Source: Ruegeria lacuscaerulensis (GTDB lineage: Bacteria > Pseudomonadota > Alphaproteobacteria > Rhodobacterales > Rhodobacteraceae). Taken from it: a stretch of DNA of 64,000 nt. The number at the start of each line of letters is the position of its first letter. The stretch's first letter is position 1. This document shows positions 29,589-37,851 of the stretch, in pieces. Under the pieces are notes generated by a model. It was not told the DNA's origin. It was given only the letters and a program-made list of their open reading frames with translations, and searched no databases. The DNA lies in contig NZ_WQGO01000003.1 of assembly GCF_013034685.1 (NCBI RefSeq), forward strand, positions 310,001 through 374,000, given 5' to 3'. Made by a program: the position numbers and the translations under genes.

Positions 29589-30368
29589 ATGCTTCTTGCA
29601 ATCGACTGCGGCAACACAAACACAGTGTTCTCGATCTGGGACGGCGCGCAATTTCTGTGCACCTTGCGCACCTCGACCCATCACTCCCGCACGGCGGATG
29701 CCTATTTCACATGGTATTCGACTCTGGTGAAACACTACGGGATAGAGGCGGATATCACCGATGTCGTGATCGCGTCGACCGTGCCGCGTGTGGTGTTCAA
29801 TCTGCGCATCTTTGCAGACCGTTTCTTTGGCTGCCGTCCGCTGGTTGTGGGCAAGCCGGAATGCCTTTTACCGGTCGCGCCGCGCATCGACGAAGGCACT
29901 ATTCCGGGACCGGACAGGTTGGCCAACGCGGTTGGTGCGTTTGATCGTCATGGCGGCGATGTGGTTGTGGTTGATTTCGGAACCGCCACGAATTTCGATG
30001 TTGTTGCCTCGGACGGGGCTTACGTGGGCGGCATTATTGCACCGGGTGTGAACCTCAGCCTTGAAGCGCTGCACCAAGGCGCGGCAGCGTTGCCTCATAT
30101 CGACATCACGCGCCCGGAAAAAGTGATTGGGACAAATACGGTTGGCTGTATCCAATCGGGCGTGTATTGGGGCTATTCCGGTTTGATCGAGGGGCTGATT
30201 GCCCGGATCAGGGCGGAATATGGAATGCCGATGAAAGTCGTTGGAACCGGAGGGCTTGCACCTCTGTTCGATCAGGCGGATGTGGGCTTTGACGTGATCG
30301 AGGATGATCTGACGATGCACGGTCTGACCGTGATCCATCGCTATAACAAGGAAAATGGCTCAACATGA
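29589..30368 (+). CDS. coaX: Type III pantothenate kinase
   Basis: A 259-residue ASKHA-fold kinase that phosphorylates pantothenate, the first step of CoA synthesis. It has the phosphate loop LLAIDCGNTNTVFSIWDG, the substrate motif GPDRLANAVGAFDRHGGDVVVVDFGTATNFDVV and GGIIAPGVNLSLEAL. Type III enzymes are not feedback-inhibited by CoA. It starts 11 bases after birA and overlaps the RNase J gene by four bases. Confidence 0.95.
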   Translation: MLLAIDCGNTNTVFSIWDGAQFLCTLRTSTHHSRTADAYFTWYSTLVKHYGIEADITDVVIASTVPRVVFNLRIFADRFFGCRPLVVGKPECLLPVAPRIDEGTIPGPDRLANAVGAFDRHGGDVVVVDFGTATNFDVVASDGAYVGGIIAPGVNLSLEALHQGAAALPHIDITRPEKVIGTNTVGCIQSGVYWGYSGLIEGLIARIRAEYGMPMKVVGTGGLAPLFDQADVGFDVIEDDLTMHGLTVIHRYNKENGST

Positions 30369-32032
30369 GCAGTGAACGACTGATCTATCTGCCGCTGGGC
30401 GGTGCAGGCGAAATCGGCATGAACGCCTATGCCTATGGCTATGGCAAGCCGGGGCAGGAACGTCTGATCCTCGTCGATCTTGGGGTGACGTTTCCGGATA
30501 TGGACACCACGCCGGGCGTCGATCTGATCCACGCGGATATCTCGTGGCTGCAGGAACGCGCTGATCGTCTTGACGCCATCTTCGTCACACACGCCCACGA
30601 AGACCACGTGGGGGCCGTAGCGCATTGCTTTGAGGCATTGGGCGCGCCGGTCTATGCCCGTGCCTTCACCGCCAATATCGCGCGCCGCAAGATGGATGAA
30701 CATGGCCATCCCGAGGACGCCGTTCAAACCGTGTCGCCATGGCCCGAGCAGGTTCAGGTGGGGCCGTTCTCGGTCGGTTTCCTGCCGGTCTCGCATTCGA
30801 TCCCGGAAAGTGCAGCCTTGATCATCGACTCGCCTGCGGGCCGGGTCGTGCATTCGGGTGACTTCAAGCTGGACACCAACCCTGTGGTAGGTGAGCCTTT
30901 TGACGCCGATTTGTGGGCCGAGATTGCCAAACCGGGCGTCAAGGCTCTGGTTTGTGACAGCACCAATGTATTCTCGCCCCATGACGGGCGATCGGAATCC
31001 GAGGTCGGCCCCGAGATCACCAAACTGGTCGAAAGCGCCGAAGGGATGGTTGTCGCGACCACTTTCGCGTCCAACGTCGCACGGGTGAAAACCCTGGCCG
31101 AGGCGGGGCAGCGGGCCGGACGCTCGGTCGTGTTGCTGGGCCGCGCGATGCGCCGCATGATCGAAGCCGCCACCGAAACCGGCATCCTGTCGGATTTCCC
31201 CAAAGTCATCAGCGCAGAAGAGGCGGTGGACGTTCCACGCCAGAACCTGATGTTGATCGTGACTGGCAGCCAAGGCGAACGCCGTGCCGCCAGCGCGCAA
31301 CTGGCCCGTGGCAAGTATCGCGGTCTGGAGTTGAAAGAGGGCGATCTGTTTCTGTTTTCGTCGAAAACCATTCCGGGCAATGAGCGGGGCGTGATCTTCA
31401 TCATCAACCAGCTTAGTGAAAAAGGGGTGGACGTGGTCGATGACAGCTCGGGGCTATATCACGTGTCGGGCCATGCCAACCGCCCTGATCTTGAGAGGGT
31501 ACATGCGCTGATCGACCCTCAGGTCGTGATCCCGATGCATGGTGAACATCGCCATCTGCGCGAGCACGCCAAGCTGGCCGAAGCTGGGGGACGCACAGGA
31601 ATTCTGGCCGTGAACGGCACGATGCTGGATCTGACCGGCAACGCACCGAAAGTGGTGGACTATGTCGAGACGGGTCGGACTTATCTGGACGGCACTGTCA
31701 AGGTCGGGGCGCTGGACGGCGTTGTACGGGATCGTATCCGCATGGCTCTGAACGGTCATGTGACCGTCACGGTCATTCTGGACGAAGAGGATGAACCGCT
31801 GGGTGAGCCGTGGTGCGATACGATGGGCCTGCCCGAGATTGGGTCCTCTCGCGCGGCATTGGCCGAGGTTTTGGAAGAGGATCTGAACCAATTCCTGATG
31901 CGCGCCGACGCCAAAACGCTGCGCGACGACGACAAGCTGGAAGAGGCCATGCGCCGGATCGTGCGCCAGACCGCCAAGGCCGAGATCGGCAAAAAGCCCG
32001 AGGTCACGACGGTGATCAGCCGAATGAAATAG
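30365..32032 (+). CDS. rnj: Ribonuclease J
   Basis: A 555-residue metallo-beta-lactamase/beta-CASP ribonuclease, the 5'-3' exo- and endonuclease of RNA maturation in organisms of this class. Motifs: FVTHAHEDHVGAVAHCF (metal motif 2), SIPESAALIIDSPAGRVVHSGDFKLD (motifs 3-4), the beta-CASP region FASNVARVKTLAEAGQRAGRSVVLLGRAMRRM, and HVSGHANRPDLERV followed by VIPMHGEHRHLREHA. ATG overlaps the coaX stop. It ends 8 bases before the convergent Nudix gene. Confidence 0.93.
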   Translation: MSSERLIYLPLGGAGEIGMNAYAYGYGKPGQERLILVDLGVTFPDMDTTPGVDLIHADISWLQERADRLDAIFVTHAHEDHVGAVAHCFEALGAPVYARAFTANIARRKMDEHGHPEDAVQTVSPWPEQVQVGPFSVGFLPVSHSIPESAALIIDSPAGRVVHSGDFKLDTNPVVGEPFDADLWAEIAKPGVKALVCDSTNVFSPHDGRSESEVGPEITKLVESAEGMVVATTFASNVARVKTLAEAGQRAGRSVVLLGRAMRRMIEAATETGILSDFPKVISAEEAVDVPRQNLMLIVTGSQGERRAASAQLARGKYRGLELKEGDLFLFSSKTIPGNERGVIFIINQLSEKGVDVVDDSSGLYHVSGHANRPDLERVHALIDPQVVIPMHGEHRHLREHAKLAEAGGRTGILAVNGTMLDLTGNAPKVVDYVETGRTYLDGTVKVGALDGVVRDRIRMALNGHVTVTVILDEEDEPLGEPWCDTMGLPEIGSSRAALAEVLEEDLNQFLMRADAKTLRDDDKLEEAMRRIVRQTAKAEIGKKPEVTTVISRMK

Positions 32033-32040
32033 GCGCAACC

Positions 32041-32742
32041 TCAGTCTGTCAGAGGCATCGGATAGCCTTTGAGTTTCAGAAACAAGCTCTCCTCTTCCTG
32101 ATTCAGCAGGAAGGGGACCGATGTTGGCGGCGCGGGGTCTGATACGCGCGCTGCAATCTCGGCCAGCACGACCTCGGTGATAAAGGGCAGGTCAAACTCG
32201 CGCGCGCGATCCAGCGGCACCCATTGCAGGTGAGACAGCTCATCCGAGGCGCGCGAGAAGTCGTCCAGGTCGCCCTGAACCGCCGAAGCATCGACAAGGA
32301 AAAACCGCGCATCGAACCGCCGGGGGCGACCCGGAGGCGTCACCGCGCGAAATACGAATTGCAGCGCTTGGGCCGTTGGGCGATAACCTAGCTGGGCGAA
32401 CTCGGCCCAATCTTCCGGTGGCTGTCCGGGCCATGTTCCGGGTTGACCCAGAACCAGGCCGGTTTCCTCCCACAACTCGCGGATGGCTGCGGCGGCAAGC
32501 GCATTTTGCAGACCCGCCTCTGCCCGCTCGGACAGGCGGTCATGGCACAAGTCGGACAGGGCCGTGGCCAATTCAACGTTGGCGTCTTCGGCGTCAACCG
32601 CGCCGCCCGGAAAGACAAACTTGTTGGGCATGAAAGCGGCTTTCGCGCCCCGTTGCCCCATCAGGATCGACGGGTCTGACAAACGGTCACGTAGAACAAT
32701 GACCGTTGCCGCGTTGCGGATGGCGGTCTTGTCCTGTGTCAT
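32041..32742 (-). CDS. Nudix hydrolase
   Basis: A 233-residue protein with FVFPGGAVDAED and the core AAIRELWEETGLVLG, i.e. the REUxEExGU part of the Nudix box. About 35 residues are inserted between the glycine strand and the helix, as in NUDT7/NUDT19-type CoA or nucleoside-diphosphate-linked hydrolases. The substrate cannot be told. The start is MTQDKTAIRN (32742); an earlier in-frame ATG would lie inside the upstream DUF983 gene. It follows DUF983 by 28 bases, probably co-transcribed. Confidence 0.87.
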   Translation of the reverse strand: MTQDKTAIRNAATVIVLRDRLSDPSILMGQRGAKAAFMPNKFVFPGGAVDAEDANVELATALSDLCHDRLSERAEAGLQNALAAAAIRELWEETGLVLGQPGTWPGQPPEDWAEFAQLGYRPTAQALQFVFRAVTPPGRPRRFDARFFLVDASAVQGDLDDFSRASDELSHLQWVPLDRAREFDLPFITEVVLAEIAARVSDPAPPTSVPFLLNQEEESLFLKLKGYPMPLTD

Positions 32743-32770
32743 GTGCGGATCAATCCGGTCGGAAATCGCA

Positions 32771-33166
32771 TTACGCGTTCTCGAATCCGTGCATGCGACG
32801 TGCCCATTGATAGGCCACAACAGCCCCTTTCAGGCGCGGCAGCAAGAACAGCGACAACGCCGTACAACCGATTGCAAAAATCAGGAACATGGTCAGCGGT
32901 TCAGGCCGGAACTCGACATAAGTCACGTGCAGCGCAGGGGCCAGCAGGTGGCCGACCAGCAGGATCGTCAGATAGGCAGGGCCATCGTCGGCGCGGTGAT
33001 GAAACAGCTCTTGCCCGCAATTCGAGCAGCTATCATTGACCTTGAGATAGCCGCTCAGCAGCTTGCCCTCACCACATTTCGGGCAGCGGCCGCGAAAGCC
33101 TTTCAGCAGTGCTGGCTTGGTGGCGCGATCCGCATCGGGCTGGGTGTCTATTGTTTGATCTGTCAT
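32771..33166 (-). CDS. DUF983 membrane protein
   Basis: A 131-residue protein. An N-terminal zinc-ribbon with two CxxC pairs (RGRCPKCGEGKLL, DSCSNCGQELF) is followed by two TM helices (AYLTILLVGHLLAPALHVTYV, TMFLIFAIGCTALSLFLLPRL). This is the DUF983 pattern, a conserved alphaproteobacterial family often near cytochrome-oxidase assembly genes or Nudix genes. Start ATG 33166 begins MTDQTIDTQ; a longer frame to 33205 adds non-conserved residues. Function is unknown. Confidence 0.85.
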   Translation of the reverse strand: MTDQTIDTQPDADRATKPALLKGFRGRCPKCGEGKLLSGYLKVNDSCSNCGQELFHHRADDGPAYLTILLVGHLLAPALHVTYVEFRPEPLTMFLIFAIGCTALSLFLLPRLKGAVVAYQWARRMHGFENA

Positions 33167-33356
33167 TGCGAGACTCACGGGTTTCAATGGGCGGATATTG
33201 CGCATCTTTTGTGCAACTTAAAAGGGGGGTGCGTCGCTTTGCGCCCTGAAAGGTGACGGAAAAAAATTTCAATTTTTGCGACGGAACCCCGGTGAATCTG
33301 CGTTTGAACCTATGTAGGCAGCGACAAAAGCGCTGTGCAAACAAAGGGAAACCGAC

Positions 33357-33824
33357 ATGAAAAGCGCAAAAATCATACCTGCGATTATCCTTGGGGCCGT
33401 TGCGATCACGGCGACCTCCGCTCTGGCCGCAGGGCCACGCAATCACGAACCTGTGACGTTTCAGGAACTGGATGCCAATGGCGACGGGCAGGTGACGAAG
33501 GATGAAATGCAGGCCCACCGCGCCAAGCGCTTTACGGATGCAGATGCCAATGGCGACGGGCAACTGACCGTCGAAGAGATGCAGGCGGCGGGGCAGCAGA
33601 AGGTGAACGACCGTGTCGCCAAAATGTTCGAAAAGCACGATGCCAATCAGGACGGATTTCTGAGCGAGGATGAGTTGCCCAAACCGCGCCGGGCTGACAA
33701 GATGTTTGATCGTATCGACGCTGATAGCAACGGTTCGATTTCGGAACAGGAATTTGCCGATGCAAAGGACAGGATGGGCAAGCGTCACAAGAAACGCGCC
33801 AAATCGGATACCGACGATAGCTGA
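33357..33824 (+). CDS. Secreted EF-hand protein with four loops
   Basis: A 155-residue periplasmic protein with a Sec signal (MKSAKIIPAIILGAVAITATSALA). Four canonical 12-residue EF-hand loops follow: DANGDGQVTKDE (39-50), DANGDGQLTVEE (63-74), DANQDGFLSEDE (95-106) and DADSNGSISEQE (121-132). All have Asp/Asn at positions 1, 3 and 5 and Glu at 12, so calcium binding is very likely. It ends with a basic tail (KRHKKRAK). It is the first gene of a unit with an ECF sigma factor 6 bases downstream, which suggests that the sigma system reports on a divalent metal in the periplasm. Confidence 0.9.
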   Translation: MKSAKIIPAIILGAVAITATSALAAGPRNHEPVTFQELDANGDGQVTKDEMQAHRAKRFTDADANGDGQLTVEEMQAAGQQKVNDRVAKMFEKHDANQDGFLSEDELPKPRRADKMFDRIDADSNGSISEQEFADAKDRMGKRHKKRAKSDTDDS

Positions 33825-33830
33825 TTTGGA

Positions 33831-34445
33831 ATGCGGGACTTGAGGCCCTCAGGTCAGATCGTCCGCGGCGCTGACAGTGCCGCGGATGCGCCAGCGGATG
33901 ATGTCCTGCTGGCCATGTTCGCCGCAGGTGATGCGGCGGCTGCGCGTGTGCTGACTGACAGGCTGGGCCCGCGAAGCTATTCGGTGGCGCTGCGGATGCT
34001 GGGTAACCGGGCCGAGGCCGAGGATATGACCCAGGAGGCGATGATGCGGCTGTGGAAGGTCGCGCCGGATTGGGTGGCGGGGCAGGCCAAGGTCTCGACC
34101 TGGCTGTACCGTGTGACGATGAACCTGTGTCTGGATCGGCTGCGCAAACAGACGCCTGACCGATTGTCGGATGTGCCAGAGCCCGAGGACGGGTGTGCCA
34201 GTGCAGCGCAGAAGATGCAGGACGAAGCCCGCCGGGACGCGTTGCAGGCGGCCTTGTCGAAACTTCCGGACCGGCAGCGACAGGCCGTGATACTGCGCCA
34301 TATCGAGGAATTGCCCAACCCCGAGATTGCCGGGATCATGGAGCTTTCGGTCGAAGCGGTGGAAAGTTTGACGGCGCGGGGCAAGCGGGCTCTGACAGCG
34401 ATATTGGTGGGGCGACGGGACGAATTGGGGTATGATGATGACTGA
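33831..34445 (+). CDS. ECF-type RNA polymerase sigma factor
   Basis: A 204-residue sigma-70-family protein with region 2 (VALRMLGNRAEAEDMTQEAMMRLWKVAPDW, then STWLYRVTMNLCLDRLRK) and region 4 (LSKLPDRQRQAVILRHIEELPNPEIAGIMELSVEAVESLTARGKRAL), and no region 1 or 3. The spacer is short and acidic. The next gene overlaps by 14 bases and encodes a one-TM protein that is the obvious candidate anti-sigma. The target promoters are not evident. Confidence 0.9.
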   Translation: MRDLRPSGQIVRGADSAADAPADDVLLAMFAAGDAAAARVLTDRLGPRSYSVALRMLGNRAEAEDMTQEAMMRLWKVAPDWVAGQAKVSTWLYRVTMNLCLDRLRKQTPDRLSDVPEPEDGCASAAQKMQDEARRDALQAALSKLPDRQRQAVILRHIEELPNPEIAGIMELSVEAVESLTARGKRALTAILVGRRDELGYDDD

Positions 34446-34785
34446 TGATGACACGCAACTGGATCAGCTTTTTGCACAGGCCCGTCAGGATCGGCCGGCG
34501 CTGCCTGACGATTTGGCCGTTCGCATCCTGACCGATGCTGAAGCGGTGCGGCTGAACCTTACCAAACCCAAGCGGTCTGCGCCCCGATCCGTTTTTCGCC
34601 GCATGGTCGAAGGGATCGGTGGCTGGCAGGGCCTGAGCGGTCTGGCCGCCGCCAGTGTCGCCGGCCTGTGGATCGGGTTCGCTGCGCCGGATTTCCTGCC
34701 TGACGCGGCCACTTACCTCTACGGATCGGAGGCCACATTTGCACTTGCCGATCTGGACACATCATTCCTGGAGGACGCCGAATGA
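34432..34785 (+). CDS. One-TM protein, putative anti-sigma factor
   Basis: A 117-residue protein. A cytoplasmic N-terminal region (about 1-60, TQLDQLFAQARQDRPALPDDLAVRILTDAEAVR) precedes one TM helix (GLSGLAAASVAGLWIGFAA) and a short periplasmic tail rich in Asp. No zinc-binding HxxxCxxC motif is present, so it is not a ZAS-type anti-sigma. It lies between a sigma factor and a periplasmic sensor-like gene and overlaps both, the arrangement of CnrY-like anti-sigmas. Start ATG 34432 is the first of three tandem ATGs; either of the next two is possible. Confidence 0.65.
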   Translation: MMMTDDDTQLDQLFAQARQDRPALPDDLAVRILTDAEAVRLNLTKPKRSAPRSVFRRMVEGIGGWQGLSGLAAASVAGLWIGFAAPDFLPDAATYLYGSEATFALADLDTSFLEDAE

Positions 34786-35255
34786 GCGACAATCCCAAGC
34801 CCAAACGCCGTTGGATGCCCATTTTGTTGGTGGTTTCCCTTGCCGTGAACTTGCTGATTGTAGGCGTAGCAGTCGGAACGGTTCTTCGGGTCAAAGGCAG
34901 TGACCATGCAAAGGCGCCACCCGGTTTTGGCTCGGCTCTTTATCGCGCGTTGCCGAAAGAGGACCGCAAGGCGCTGCGCGGGGATTTGTCGAAACAGCAC
35001 CGCAAAGGCTCAAAGCTGCGGTCAGAGGATTTCGCCATGCTCAGCGCAGCCCTGCGCGCCGATCCGTTCGACCCCGAATCCGTTCGGGCGATACTGGCTA
35101 ATCAGAGCGCGTCGCTGGTGTCGTTGCAGATGTCCTTGCAGAATGAATGGCTGACGCGCGTCTCTGCAATGAGCGAAGAGGAACGTATGGACTATGCCGC
35201 GCGTTTGGATGAGGTCGTACGCCGCGGCCCTCATAAACGGGGCAAAAAGGACTGA
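34782..35255 (+). CDS. CpxP/CnrX-like periplasmic metal-sensor protein
   Basis: A 157-residue protein with a basic N-terminus, one TM anchor (WMPILLVVSLAVNLLIVGVAVGTVL) and an all-helical periplasmic part: GFGSALYRALPKEDRKALRGDLSKQHRKGSK, then LSAALRADPFDPESVRAILANQSASLVSLQMSLQNEWLTRVSAMSEEERMDYAARLDEVV. This matches the Metal_resist/periplasmic heavy-metal sensor family (CnrX, ZraP, CpxP hairpins). Histidines are few and no cysteine is present, so metal binding is not obvious. It overlaps the putative anti-sigma by four bases and completes the module. Confidence 0.75.
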   Translation: MSDNPKPKRRWMPILLVVSLAVNLLIVGVAVGTVLRVKGSDHAKAPPGFGSALYRALPKEDRKALRGDLSKQHRKGSKLRSEDFAMLSAALRADPFDPESVRAILANQSASLVSLQMSLQNEWLTRVSAMSEEERMDYAARLDEVVRRGPHKRGKKD

Positions 35256-35259
35256 TCTG

Positions 35260-36645
35260 TCAGGCAGCGCATTGCCGAAAACTGACCTGATTGCGGCCCG
35301 CGCGCTTCGCGGCATAGAGCGCGGTGTCGGCTGATTGAATCAACGTCTCGACCGGAGCACCACTTGAGCGGGCCGGTTGCGCCGAAATCACGCCGATGCT
35401 GATCGTTACCGGTACTGGCGCGAAGGTGCCCGGCAGCTTGAAGGGTGTTTTGCAGATACAATCGCACAACGTGCGCGCCAGTTTCAGCGCATTGTCCTGA
35501 GTGGTATCGGGTACGCCAATCATGAATTCCTCTCCTCCGATCCGGGCCACGAACCCAGCTGCGCCGATGGCGCGCTGCATCCGGGCTGCGGTTTCGGTCA
35601 AGACACGGTCACCACACACATGGCCAAAGCGGTCATTGATGGATTTGAAATGATCCAGATCCGCCAACATTACCGCAAAGCCGCGCTGGGTTTGGTTGGA
35701 CTGAGCGACGATGCGGTCGATTGCGTGCATTGCATAACGCCTGTTGTGCAGCCCAGTCAGCGGATCAACCCAGGATTCCGCAATCCCGCGGCGCAGCGAT
35801 GCACGCATCTGGTCCAAGCGGGTCTTGCGCGCGATCAGGTTCTCCAAACGCAGCACGGTTTCGTCGGCACAGAACCTGTTCATGCAGACTGCATCTCCCC
35901 CCCGGTCCAGAATTTCTGCTGCAATACCGGGGTCATTTTGCGTCAGAATGCCTATAACCGCCGTGTGGCGGGTGGCGCCGCGCGATTTAAGATCGTTCAA
36001 AACGGACAGACCAGACCGGTCGGCTCCGATCTCGATCAGGATGGCGTCGGGGGTGGGGCCGGATAACAGACACTGCAAGTTGGAGGACGTATGGGCCGTC
36101 AACCTGTGCTTCAACCGGTTAGCCAAAGCGTTTCGCCACTTCGCACCAATGCTTGATGTTTGGGTCAGCAGGGCAACATGGCCGGATTTCGGCGGAGTGA
36201 TCAGCGCGGGTGCGGGTTCGGCAAATCCGATGGGCTGCGAGCCACCCAGACGCAGGTCCTGCGATTCGGCTCGGACGCGCATCAGGCTGCGGACCCGCGC
36301 CAAAAGCAGCGTGTCTTTGAAAGGATGCGCCAGAACATCATCCAGCCCGTCCGACAAAGCCTGAAGACGCGCGGCCTTGTCGTTTTGCGGTGCGATTGCG
36401 ACAACCGGCACATCCGCCAGTTCGGGGTCGGCCATCACCAGCTTTTTCACATCGGCTGCGGTGCCATCTGGCAAGGTTTGTGCGGTCAGCACAAGGTCGG
36501 GCCGAGCCCGTCGCAACAGCCCGGCCAGCCCCTGAACCTTTTCGCCCTGAACAACGTGATACCATGCTGCCGTAAGCTGAACTTTCAGCATGATCCGATT
36601 GGTCGAGGTCCCGTCAAGGACAAGGATGGTACCGTGAACGGACAT
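35260..36645 (-). CDS. pleD: PleD-like diguanylate cyclase with degenerate receivers
   Basis: About 461 residues: two receiver-like domains (1-120 and about 150-270) followed by a GGDEF domain with intact GGEEF (370-374) and DPLTGLHNRRYAM, so c-di-GMP synthesis is likely. The inhibitory RxxD site is not at its usual place. Receiver 1 reads ILVLDGTSTN: one acidic residue is lost, the phosphoacceptor Asp is Ala55 (LVLTAQTLPD) and the conserved Lys is His107. Receiver 2 also lacks the acceptor (AILIEIGADRSG). The PleD-like layout is clear, but phosphorylation control is not expected. MSVHGTILV (36645) is preferred over an ATG 7 codons upstream by family alignment. Confidence 0.85.
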   Translation of the reverse strand: MSVHGTILVLDGTSTNRIMLKVQLTAAWYHVVQGEKVQGLAGLLRRARPDLVLTAQTLPDGTAADVKKLVMADPELADVPVVAIAPQNDKAARLQALSDGLDDVLAHPFKDTLLLARVRSLMRVRAESQDLRLGGSQPIGFAEPAPALITPPKSGHVALLTQTSSIGAKWRNALANRLKHRLTAHTSSNLQCLLSGPTPDAILIEIGADRSGLSVLNDLKSRGATRHTAVIGILTQNDPGIAAEILDRGGDAVCMNRFCADETVLRLENLIARKTRLDQMRASLRRGIAESWVDPLTGLHNRRYAMHAIDRIVAQSNQTQRGFAVMLADLDHFKSINDRFGHVCGDRVLTETAARMQRAIGAAGFVARIGGEEFMIGVPDTTQDNALKLARTLCDCICKTPFKLPGTFAPVPVTISIGVISAQPARSSGAPVETLIQSADTALYAAKRAGRNQVSFRQCAA

Positions 36646-36732
36646 ATCTGCCACCGTTGATTGCATGTATGACCAAAGTGTTTATGAGTCTGGTTAACAA
36701 ACCCTTTCCAAGAGCAGATTCAGGGACTCTTT

Positions 36733-37017
36733 ATGTCGATAACCGCGCAATCCGCTGAAACGCTGGCGTTGAATGTGCTTGGCTGGCTGGTCGGAAATGA
36801 CGAGCTCCTGCCGGTGTTTCTGGGCTCCACAGGCGCATCCGAAGGTGATCTGCGCGAACGGGCGTCCGAACCCGAGTTTCTGGGCTCGGTGCTGGAATTT
36901 CTGATGTTGGACGATTCGTGGGTTGTGGCGTTTTGCGATGCCAATTCCGTGCCTTACGATCTGCCTGCGCAAGCCAAGGCCGCGCTTTCCGGCGGCGCTG
37001 ACATTCACTGGACCTGA
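36733..37017 (+). CDS. DUF3572 protein
   Basis: A 94-residue protein: SAETLALNVLGWLVGNDELLPVFLGSTGASEGDLRERASEPEFLGSVLEFLMLDDSWVVAFCDA. This is the DUF3572 pattern, which in alphaproteobacteria sits beside divK-pleD. Here it is divergent from the pleD-like gene, 87 bases apart, and no divK lies between them. Its function is unknown. A HAD phosphatase follows after 18 bases. Confidence 0.85.
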   Translation: MSITAQSAETLALNVLGWLVGNDELLPVFLGSTGASEGDLRERASEPEFLGSVLEFLMLDDSWVVAFCDANSVPYDLPAQAKAALSGGADIHWT

Positions 37018-37035
37018 CCCTCACAGGAGAACACC

Positions 37036-37728
37036 ATGCCAATCGACGCTATTCTGTTCGACAAGGACGGCACTCTGTTCGATTTTGCCGATACCTGGGG
37101 TGCCTTCGGACGCAATATGCTGTTGCATCTGACGGAGGGGGATCACGCCCGCGCTGCCACGCTGGGCAAGGTGATTGGTTTCGATCTTCAGACGCTGACT
37201 TATTCGCCGGACAGCATCGTAATTGCGGGAACGGTGGAAGAAGTGGCCGAGGTTCTGGCGCCGCATTTTCCTGATCTGCCTAAGGCAGGGCTGATCGACG
37301 TTCTGAACACTGAATCCGCAAATGCACCACAAGCCCCCGCAGTGCCACTTGCGCCGTTCCTAGATGGGCTGCGGCGGTCTGGTCTGAGGCTGGGCGTGGC
37401 GACGAATGATAGCGAGATGCCCGCGCTCGAGCATCTGAGCTCGGCCGGGATACGGGATCACTTTGATTTTGTGGCTGGCTATGACAGTGGGCACGGGTTC
37501 AAACCGGGTCCGGGTCAGCTTTTGGCCTTTGCTAAACATGTGGGCGTCACCCCGGATCGCGTTGCGATGGTGGGGGACAGCCTGCATGACCTTCAGGCCG
37601 GACGCGCGGCAGGGATGACAACGATCGGTGTTCTGACCGGTATGGCCGAGGCCGAAGCGCTTACGCCTATGGCGGATGTGGTCTTGCCGGATATCGGGCA
37701 CATCCCCGGCTGGCTGGCGGATCGCTGA
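37036..37728 (+). CDS. HAD-family phosphatase (phosphoglycolate-phosphatase-like)
   Basis: A 230-residue HAD hydrolase with motif I FDKDGTLFDF (nucleophile Asp and acid Asp), motif II VATNDSE, a lysine in HGFKPGPGQL (motif III), and motif IV VAMVGDSLHDLQAG. The cap is the C1 helical type, inserted after motif I. This belongs to the Gph/PhoN-like subgroup that acts on small phosphate esters. The substrate is unclear. AGGAGA precedes ATG 37036. Confidence 0.85.
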   Translation: MPIDAILFDKDGTLFDFADTWGAFGRNMLLHLTEGDHARAATLGKVIGFDLQTLTYSPDSIVIAGTVEEVAEVLAPHFPDLPKAGLIDVLNTESANAPQAPAVPLAPFLDGLRRSGLRLGVATNDSEMPALEHLSSAGIRDHFDFVAGYDSGHGFKPGPGQLLAFAKHVGVTPDRVAMVGDSLHDLQAGRAAGMTTIGVLTGMAEAEALTPMADVVLPDIGHIPGWLADR

Positions 37729-37851
37729 CCGAATCCGGCTCGATTTCGGCGTATCAGGTTCTAAATCCGACATAGCCTGTCGCAGACAGAGCGGCCAGTC
37801 TTTCCTGTTCGGGGCTTGCTTGAGGCAACGCGAACACAAGGGGACGGTCCG

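Noticed and set aside
33283-33304. GGAAC and CGTT boxes upstream of the EF-hand gene as an ECF promoter
   Set aside because: The spacing of 13 bases is shorter than the 16-17 expected for EcfG/RpoE-type promoters, so I did not call it.
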